Under the pieces are notes generated by a model. It had not been told where the DNA came from, made no database searches, and saw only the letters and a list, made by a program, of their open reading frames with translations. From positions 9,814 through 35,274 of the forward strand of contig DGXO01000013.1 of the NCBI GenBank assembly GCA_002395605.1: a DNA stretch of 25,461 nt. Direction: 5' to 3'. This document shows positions 15,624 to 21,166 of the stretch, in pieces (positions within the stretch are counted from its first letter, which is position 1; each line of letters begins with the position of its first letter). The translations under genes and the position numbers were made by a program. The DNA comes from Bacteroidales bacterium UBA4230. Its GTDB lineage: Bacteria; Bacteroidota; Bacteroidia; Bacteroidales; UBA932.

Positions 15624-16873
15624 TATTTGACACTTAGCGAAAACGCTATCTTTTCAAGCGCCTTCTCCAGCGTGGGAACATTGGCGCAGAGGGATATCCT
15701 GAGGTAATTTGCCCCGTTGCTGCCGAAGATGAATCCCGGGGTGAGGAACACGCCAGCCTCGTAGAGGTATTTGTCTGAGAGCACTGCGGCGGGAGATGGC
15801 CGATCGGAGTCGGCCATGACGTCACTCCCGGCATCCGCGTCACTCCCGGCATCCACGTCATGCCCGGCTTGACCGGGCATCTGAGGCACACGGCCCCAGA
15901 CGTAGAGGCCACCGGCATTGGCGTCGTAAGTGCAGCCGATGGTGTCCATGATGCGGCAGGCGAGTTCGCGGCGGCGACGGTATTCGGCATTGAGGGCCTC
16001 GTACCACTCGGGACCGGCATTGAGGGCGGCAACGGCGGCTTCCTGAATGCCCCTGAACATGCCGGAGTCCATCTGGGACTTGACCTTGAGCACTTCCTTG
16101 ATGACGGCTGCGTCTCCAACCAGCATTCCTACGCGCCATCCGGCCATGTTGTGGCTCTTGGACAGGGAGTTGAGTTCCATGCAGCACTCCCGGGCGCCGG
16201 GAATGGCCAGTATGGACTGGGGCTCGTTGAGGATGAAGCCGTAAGGGTTGTCGTTGACAAGGAGTATTCCGTGGCGGCTTGCAAAGGACACCAACCGTTC
16301 AAACACATCCCTGCGTGCAGGAGCCCCGGTGGGCATGTTGGGGTAGTTGGCCCACATCAGTTTCACGCCCGTGAGGTCCATTGATTCAAGCTGGTCGAAA
16401 TCAGGGTACCAGCCGCCATCCTCCAGGAGGTTGTAGTTCACTACTTCGGCCTCACACATGCGCGTGGCCGAAGTATATGTAGGGTAGCCGGGATTTGGCA
16501 CCAGCACCTTGTCTCCCTTGTTGAGGAAGGTGAGGGACAGAAGGAGGATTCCTTCCTTGGAGCCCGTAAGAGGCTGGATTTCAGAGGCCGGATCCAATTC
16601 CACGCCGTACCATCTGGAGTACCAGCCTGCAATTGCGTGCCGAAGTTCCGGGATGCCGATGTAACTCTGGTAGCCGTGAGTGGTGGCCTTGCGGGCGCAA
16701 TCCACCATGGCCTCAACAGCCTCCTGTGACGGGGCGCCGTCCGGTGAACCTATTCCAAGGTTTATCACAGGATCTCCGGGACGGGAAGCGTTTATGCGCA
16801 CTATTTCCTTGTTCTTTATGGAAAAGTAATACTCTTTTACGGAAATAGTCCTGTCTGCTGGATTGATTATCAT
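15623..16873 (-). CDS. PLP-dependent aminotransferase class I (aromatic amino acid operon) with repeat-derived insertion
   Basis: A fold-type I aminotransferase of 416 residues, related to aspartate and LL-diaminopimelate aminotransferases. Visible: GIGSPDGAPS near residue 42, YQSYIGIPELRHAI, the cofactor-contact Y130 region (PNPGYPTY), N-P region NYPNMPTGA, D208-x-x-Y211, the Schiff-base Lys239 in SLSKSHNMAGWRVG, and R392 (NYLRISLC), which normally binds the substrate carboxylate. Its place between pheA and tyrA suggests it transaminates phenylpyruvate and 4-hydroxyphenylpyruvate; that is inferred from context. Residues about 331-361, between GGLYVWGRVP and AVLSDKYLYEAG, are low-complexity and Asp/Ala/Gly-rich, and are encoded by a cluster of palindromic repeat units. 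The start overlaps the pheA stop (ATGA), indicating translational coupling. Confidence 0.94.
   Translation of the reverse strand: MIINPADRTISVKEYYFSIKNKEIVRINASRPGDPVINLGIGSPDGAPSQEAVEAMVDCARKATTHGYQSYIGIPELRHAIAGWYSRWYGVELDPASEIQPLTGSKEGILLLSLTFLNKGDKVLVPNPGYPTYTSATRMCEAEVVNYNLLEDGGWYPDFDQLESMDLTGVKLMWANYPNMPTGAPARRDVFERLVSFASRHGILLVNDNPYGFILNEPQSILAIPGARECCMELNSLSKSHNMAGWRVGMLVGDAAVIKEVLKVKSQMDSGMFRGIQEAAVAALNAGPEWYEALNAEYRRRRELACRIMDTIGCTYDANAGGLYVWGRVPQMPGQAGHDVDAGSDADAGSDVMADSDRPSPAAVLSDKYLYEAGVFLTPGFIFGSNGANYLRISLCANVPTLEKALEKIAFSLSVK
15793..15820. repeat. GAGAT...ATGAC palindromic element, copy 3 (inside the aminotransferase gene)
   Basis: The stem ATGGCCGA (15796-15803), loop TCGGAG, and TCGGCCAT (15810-15817) make a perfect 8-bp hairpin, flanked by GAG and GAC like the other copies. 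Confidence 0.85.
15823..15858. repeat. Two tandem 18-bp units in the aminotransferase gene
   Basis: CACTCCCGGCATCCGCGT is followed directly by CACTCCCGGCATCCACGT (one mismatch). The units keep the reading frame (six residues each, D-V/A-D-A-G-S) and join copies 3 and 4 of the palindromic element. Confidence 0.9.
15857..15883. repeat. GTCAT...ATCTG palindromic element, copy 4 (inside the aminotransferase gene)
   Basis: The stem ATGCCCGG (15860-15867), loop CTTGA, and CCGGGCAT (15873-15880) form a perfect 8-bp hairpin flanked by GTC and CTG. The translated peptide includes QMPGQAGHD. Confidence 0.88.
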
Positions 16874-17679
16874 ATTGCGGCTTCATATTCTCCCAGGATC
16901 TGGAGGTCCTCAATGAGCGGCTTCACCGCCTGGAGGGCCTGGAGATAACGCTGGTAGCTTTCAAATTTAATATCGGCGTAGAAAAAATACTGCCACTCCC
17001 TGCCAGGAATGGGAAGGGACTGGATGCGGGTGAGGTTCATGTCGTAGAAACTCAGGATGGTGAGGATCTGCGCAAGAGAGCCGGGCTTGTGAGGCAGCGT
17101 AAAGCAAAGGATTGCCTTGTTTATCTGCTCCGGGGGCACTTCAAGGGCATCATCGATAACCAGGAAACGCGTGAAATTCTGCTTGAAAGTTTCTATCCCG
17201 GGGGCAAGGATTTCAAGGCCATAAAGGCTGGCGGCAAGTTCCCCGGCCACTGCGCCCACTCCCATTTCTCCGCTTTGGGCAAGTTCCGCAGCGCTTTTGG
17301 CTGTGTCTTCGCTCTCCGTGAGGCGTATCCAGGGGGCGTTTTTCTCAAACCACGGGCGGGTTTGGTTAATTGCCATATAGTGCGTCCGTACCTCCCTGAT
17401 ATCCTCCAGTTTTTGCCCGGGAAGCGCCATTAGGTTCTGGCCGATACGGATGTAGACTTCCCCTTTTACCGGAAGACGGGATGCCCGCAGGAGTTCGAAG
17501 TTGTGCAGCAGACCTCCGGAAACCGTGTTCTCTATTGCCATCACAATGGCATCGGCCTTTACCTTGAAAAGGTCCTGGAAGGTGGCGCACTCTACGATGG
17601 ACACATCACCATAAAACAAACGGGCTGCTTGTTCATGAAAGCAGCCCTTGTACCCTTGTATAGCTACGGATTCAGGCAT
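16870..17679 (-). CDS. pheA: Prephenate dehydratase
   Basis: Converts prephenate to phenylpyruvate for phenylalanine synthesis. The 269-residue, monofunctional protein has the dehydratase domain (residues about 4-175: IQGYKGCFHEQAA, IENTVSGGLLHN, and the catalytic TRF at 170-172) and an ACT regulatory domain (about 188-265: HKPGSLAQILTIL). The ESRP motif that contacts phenylalanine in many ACT domains reads QSLP here (220-223); from general knowledge similar forms occur in other Bacteroidota. The start ATG at 17679 overlaps the frr stop (TAATG); a longer frame starting at 17739 would run back into frr and is rejected. The end overlaps the aminotransferase start by four bases, so frr, pheA and the aminotransferase gene form a translationally coupled series. 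Confidence 0.96.
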   Translation of the reverse strand: MPESVAIQGYKGCFHEQAARLFYGDVSIVECATFQDLFKVKADAIVMAIENTVSGGLLHNFELLRASRLPVKGEVYIRIGQNLMALPGQKLEDIREVRTHYMAINQTRPWFEKNAPWIRLTESEDTAKSAAELAQSGEMGVGAVAGELAASLYGLEILAPGIETFKQNFTRFLVIDDALEVPPEQINKAILCFTLPHKPGSLAQILTILSFYDMNLTRIQSLPIPGREWQYFFYADIKFESYQRYLQALQAVKPLIEDLQILGEYEAAI

Positions 17680-18245
17680 TAGACGGTAAGGATATCCTTT
17701 TCCTTGGCGGAGATGACCTCGTCCACCTTCTTCACCCACTTGTCCGTTGCCTTCTGGAGCTCGTCCTCGCCCTCCTTTTCGCCGTCCTCTGAGAGGCCGT
17801 CGTTCTTCTGGGCCTTCTTGAGAAGGTCTATGCCGTCACGGCGGACGTTACGAATGGTAACCTTGGTGGTTTCTCCCTGGGCCTTTGCCTTCTTGATGAG
17901 TTCCTTGCGGCGCTCTTCCGTGAGCGGGGGAACCATGCAACGGATGATTTCTCCGTTGTTGGAGGGGGTGAGGCCAACATTTGCGTCCAGGATGGCTTTC
18001 TCAATTTTGCCGATCATGGAACGTTCCCAGGGCTGTATGGCGATGGTTTTGGCGTCCGGGGTGGTGATGGAAGCCACCTGATTAAGAGGCGTTGCCGTAC
18101 CGTAATAGTCTACCATTACGGGGTTGAGAATGGCCGGAGAGGCCTTGCCAACACGGTAATTCTTGAGGTCTTCTTCAAGATAATCTACTGCATCCTGCAT
18201 TTTGACGGACATGGCGTCCACAATTTCCTTAGCCTTAGGTAACAT
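17679..18245 (-). CDS. frr: Ribosome recycling factor
   Basis: With EF-G it releases ribosomes from mRNA after termination. The 188-residue product fits the roughly 185-residue family and shows its signatures: LEEDLKNYRVGKASPAILNP, VDYYGTATPLNQVASI, IQPWERSMIGKIEKAI, GLTPSNNGEIIR, PPLTEERRKELIKKAK, and VTIRNVRRDGIDLLKK. I chose ATG 18245 (MLPKAKEIVDAM). The alternative ATG at 18269 would add eight residues but sits too close to the -7 element at 18278-18271 to be transcribed. The gene precedes the aromatic operon and overlaps pheA by one base, so it likely shares a transcript with it. The neighbour upstream is a divergent redox operon. Confidence 0.97.
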   Translation of the reverse strand: MLPKAKEIVDAMSVKMQDAVDYLEEDLKNYRVGKASPAILNPVMVDYYGTATPLNQVASITTPDAKTIAIQPWERSMIGKIEKAILDANVGLTPSNNGEIIRCMVPPLTEERRKELIKKAKAQGETTKVTIRNVRRDGIDLLKKAQKNDGLSEDGEKEGEDELQKATDKWVKKVDEVISAKEKDILTV

Positions 18246-18270
18246 AACTTTCTCTGGTTGTTGAATCATG

Positions 18271-18278
18271 CAAATATA
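18271..18278 (-). promoter_or_regulatory. frr / aromatic operon -7 promoter element TATATTTG
   Basis: TATATTTG on the minus strand matches TAnnTTTG. A TTTG lies 22 bases further upstream (18304-18301), slightly more than the usual spacing. The following CATGATT is shared with the eno promoter region. Confidence 0.65.
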
Positions 18279-18292
18279 CTAATTTTTTTATT

Positions 18293-18300
18293 TACCTTTG
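18293..18300 (+). promoter_or_regulatory. Polyferredoxin operon -7 promoter element TACCTTTG
   Basis: TACCTTTG matches the Bacteroidota -7 consensus and lies 26 bases before the ATG at 18327. No -33 TTTG is at the standard distance. It overlaps the region of the divergent frr promoter, so the two may interfere. Confidence 0.55.
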
Positions 18301-18326
18301 CAAACATAAAACGATATGCGTATAAC

Positions 18327-19820
18327 ATGTTGAAAAAGATTAGAGTAGGAGTTGCGGCCATATTCTGGGCCTGCATCACTTTGTTATTCCTTGATTTTAC
18401 CGGTGCACTCCACGGCTACCTTGGATGGATGGCAAAAGTCCAGTTTCTGCCGGCAGTGCTGGCCCTGAACGTGGGCGTCATTGTGGCCCTTGTGCTTCTA
18501 ACGCTGCTTTTCGGCCGTGTGTACTGCTCTGTCATCTGCCCCCTGGGAGTATTCCAGGACGGCATTTCATGGCTTGGCACCCATAAGTCCAAGGCCCCCT
18601 ACAAGTGGCATAAGGAGCTCAAATGGCTGCGCTACGGCGTATGGGTGCTGTTTGTGGCAGCCCTCATAGCCGGGGTAAGCTCCTTTGTGGCGCTCCTTGC
18701 CCCCTACAGCGCTTACGGCCGAATTGTCCAGAACCTCCTCCAGCCCGTCTACCTCTGGGGCAACAACCTCCTTGCCGCCATATCGGAACGCGCAGGAAGA
18801 TACACCTTCTACTCCAAGGAGGTTTGGATAAGGAGCCTTCCCACCTTCATAATAGCCGCTGTTACGCTTGTAGTAATTGTGGTTCTGTCATTCAAGGGCG
18901 GCCGCACTTATTGCAATACAATATGCCCGGTTGGCACAACGCTCAGCTTCTTCTCACGCTTTGCAATGTTCCGCCCGGTCATTGATGCCGAAAAATGCAA
19001 GCACTGCAAGGCCTGCGAGCACAAATGCAAGGCCCAGTGCATTTCCATAAGCAAGGAGGCGCAGAAGATAGACTACTCCCGCTGCGTAGACTGCTTCAAC
19101 TGCCTTGACAGCTGCAAGTTCGGCGCGCTTGAATACAAGTTTGCATGGAGGGGCGGAGATTCTTCGGCAAAACCTCAGAATGACAATAACGACAACGGCC
19201 GCCGCGCATTCATGGCCGGAACGGCCGTGGCAATTGGCGCAGCCGCCCTTAAAAGCGTGGAAGCAAAGGCTCAGGAGGCCGCAAAGAAGGTTGACGGTGG
19301 CTTCGCGGAAGTCCTTCCCAAACATGCCCCGGAGCGCGAAATCCCCGTCACGCCCCCCGGCTCCAAAAGCGTAAAAGACTTCTACTCCCACTGCACGGCC
19401 TGCCAGCTTTGCGTTGCCGAATGCCCAAACGGAGTTCTTCGGCCCTCTACAAAGCTTGAAACCCTGATGCAGCCGGAAATGAGTTATGACAAAGGTTTCT
19501 GCCGCCCTGAATGCACCAGGTGCTCGGAGGTGTGCCCCACCGGCGCCATCCTCAAAATCACCCGTGAAGAAAAGACCCAGTACCACATTGGAACGGCCAG
19601 GGTGAACCTTGAGACCTGCCTCAGCGCCACCGGAGAATCCAACTGCGGAAACTGCGCCCGCAAATGCCCCGTAGGTGCCATAAGCATGGTGGAGCATGAC
19701 GGAGCAAAGGTCCCCACTGTCCACGAAGAAATATGCATCGGCTGCGGAGCCTGTGAGCAGTACTGCCCCGTAAGGCCCATAAGCGCAATACTTGTAAACG
19801 GTAAATATCAGCACGTATGA
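18327..19820 (+). CDS. NapH/NapG-like membrane polyferredoxin with internal twin-arginine motif
   Basis: A 497-residue Fe-S protein. Residues 1-215 hold about four to five membrane segments and two NapH-type CxxxCP motifs (C67-SVI-C71-P, C196-NTI-C200-P). Cysteine clusters for 4Fe-4S centres follow at C224/C227/C230/C234 and C253/C256/C259/C263. A linker (277-290), partly encoded by a palindromic repeat, leads to G-R292-R293-A-F-M and a hydrophobic stretch (AGTAVAIGAAA) like a Tat signal. A second ferredoxin part has CxxCxxCxxxCP at 356-366 and 470-480, plus clusters at 392-403 and 440-447. This looks like NapH and NapG fused, carrying electrons from the membrane quinol pool to a periplasmic acceptor. 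I chose the ATG at 18327 because the longer frame from 18258 would start upstream of the promoter element. Its stop overlaps the next gene by four bases. Confidence 0.88.
   Translation: MLKKIRVGVAAIFWACITLLFLDFTGALHGYLGWMAKVQFLPAVLALNVGVIVALVLLTLLFGRVYCSVICPLGVFQDGISWLGTHKSKAPYKWHKELKWLRYGVWVLFVAALIAGVSSFVALLAPYSAYGRIVQNLLQPVYLWGNNLLAAISERAGRYTFYSKEVWIRSLPTFIIAAVTLVVIVVLSFKGGRTYCNTICPVGTTLSFFSRFAMFRPVIDAEKCKHCKACEHKCKAQCISISKEAQKIDYSRCVDCFNCLDSCKFGALEYKFAWRGGDSSAKPQNDNNDNGRRAFMAGTAVAIGAAALKSVEAKAQEAAKKVDGGFAEVLPKHAPEREIPVTPPGSKSVKDFYSHCTACQLCVAECPNGVLRPSTKLETLMQPEMSYDKGFCRPECTRCSEVCPTGAILKITREEKTQYHIGTARVNLETCLSATGESNCGNCARKCPVGAISMVEHDGAKVPTVHEEICIGCGACEQYCPVRPISAILVNGKYQHV
19156..19184. repeat. 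GAGAT...ATGAC palindromic element, copy 5 (inside the polyferredoxin gene)
   Basis: Starts GAGATTCTTCGG and ends CCTCAGAATGAC. ATTCT pairs with AGAAT, as in copy 1, but the loop differs. It encodes part of the linker (GDSSAKPQND) between the membrane ferredoxin and the twin-arginine motif. Confidence 0.75.
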
Positions 19821-21166
19821 ACAGGAGAGATTTTCTGAAAACCGGTGCAGCTGCGGCAGTGGCCGTGTCCTGCGCCCCCAAAGATGCCAGGTCAAAGGCG
19901 GGCATGACAAGCGACGAAGGCCCCGAGGCAATGATTTACCGTGAGAATCCACGCAACGGAGACCGCGTGTCCCTGCTTGGATTCGGCTGCATGCGCTGGC
20001 CCATGATAAAGGGCCCGGACGGCAAGGACATCATAGACCAGGCTGCCGTAAACGAGATGGTGGATTACGCCATCGCACACGGAGTCAATTACTTTGACAC
20101 CTCACCCGCATACCTCCAGGGTCTCAGCGAGGACGCCGCCGGAAAGGCCCTCTCAAGGCACCCCCGCGAGAGCTACTACATTGCAACCAAGCTCTCCAAC
20201 TTTGGGGATTCTTCGGCCAAAGCATCCATAGAGATGTACAAACGCTCATTTGAGCAGCTCCGGACATCCTACTTCGACTACTATCTCCTCCACGCCATAG
20301 GGCACGGCGGTGCGGCGGCCTACAACAAGAGGTACGTGGACAACGGCCTTGTGCCCTTCCTTCTCAAGGAAAAAGAAGCCGGCCGAATCCGCAACCTTGG
20401 CTTCTCCTTCCACGGTGCCAAGCACGAGTTCGACTACTTCATGGAGCTGGAAGACAGCGGCCAGATGCACTGGGACTTCTGCCAGATAGAGATGAACTAC
20501 GTGGACTGGCGTCACGCAGACGGCATCCGCAACGTAAACGCCGACTACCTTTACGCGGAACTTTCAAAACGCGGCATCCCCATGATAATCATGGAGCCCC
20601 TGCTTGGCGGCCGCCTGGCCAATGTCCCGGCGGGAATCGCCCGCCAGATGAAGGAAAGGGAGCCTGAAAAGAGCATAGCATCATGGGCTTTCCGCTTCTG
20701 CGGCACCTACCCCGACATCCTGTGCATACTCTCCGGCATGACATCCATGGATCCCCTCCTGGACAACATCAAGACCTTCGGCCACTTCAAGCCCCTCACG
20801 GAAGAAGAATTGGGGTTCATGGAGCGCATGGCCGTGGAAATGAAGGAGTACCCGCTTGTAAACTGCACAGACTGCAAATACTGCATGCCGTGCCCCTGGG
20901 GTATAGACATCCCCGGTGTGTTCCAGCACTACAACCGTGCCATCACCTCCGGCACCTATGCCCAGAGCCCGGAGCAGAAGGACTATGCAAAACTCAAGAA
21001 GGCCTACCTCGTGAGCTACGACAGGGCCGTTGCATCTGTCCGTCAGGCCAGCCACTGCATCCACTGCAACGAGTGCCTCTCCCACTGCCCCCAGAGTATA
21101 GCAATACCGCGCGAACTTGACAGAATCGCGCGGTACGTTGAAGACCTCAAGCAGGATACCCTCTAG
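19817..21166 (+). CDS. Tat-exported aldo/keto reductase with C-terminal 4Fe-4S clusters
   Basis: A 449-residue protein starting with a twin-arginine signal (M-N-R3-R4-D-F-L-K, then AAAAVAVSC). Cys19 could also be lipidated, though the lipobox is weak. The aldo/keto reductase barrel (about 40-330) has the expected tetrad: D94 and Y99 (NYFDTSPAY), K125 (ATKLSN) and H159 (LLHAIGH). The C-terminal part has two ferredoxin-like cysteine sets, C350/C353/C356/C359 (CTDCKYCMPCP) and C414/C417/C420/C424 (CIHCNECLSHCP). The start overlaps the polyferredoxin stop (ATGA), so the pair is translationally coupled and probably forms one electron-transfer system in the periplasm. The substrate is unknown. The stop overlaps the stop of the convergent protease gene. 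Confidence 0.92.
   Translation: MNRRDFLKTGAAAAVAVSCAPKDARSKAGMTSDEGPEAMIYRENPRNGDRVSLLGFGCMRWPMIKGPDGKDIIDQAAVNEMVDYAIAHGVNYFDTSPAYLQGLSEDAAGKALSRHPRESYYIATKLSNFGDSSAKASIEMYKRSFEQLRTSYFDYYLLHAIGHGGAAAYNKRYVDNGLVPFLLKEKEAGRIRNLGFSFHGAKHEFDYFMELEDSGQMHWDFCQIEMNYVDWRHADGIRNVNADYLYAELSKRGIPMIIMEPLLGGRLANVPAGIARQMKEREPEKSIASWAFRFCGTYPDILCILSGMTSMDPLLDNIKTFGHFKPLTEEELGFMERMAVEMKEYPLVNCTDCKYCMPCPWGIDIPGVFQHYNRAITSGTYAQSPEQKDYAKLKKAYLVSYDRAVASVRQASHCIHCNECLSHCPQSIAIPRELDRIARYVEDLKQDTL

Noticed and set aside
15823..15858. Tandem 18-bp units as a CRISPR array
   Set aside because: There are only two units, directly adjacent with no spacers, inside a conserved coding frame, and no cas genes are nearby.
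17680..17739. Longer N-terminus for pheA starting at 17739
   Set aside because: It would overlap frr by 61 bases with an unconserved Gly/Arg-rich tail; the ATG at 17679 gives the normal dehydratase start.
20206..20230. GGATTCTTCGGCCAAAGCAT in the reductase gene as another repeat copy
   Set aside because: Only one half resembles the family; there is no matching right arm or ATGAC end, and the encoded residues fit the expected aldo/keto reductase sequence.
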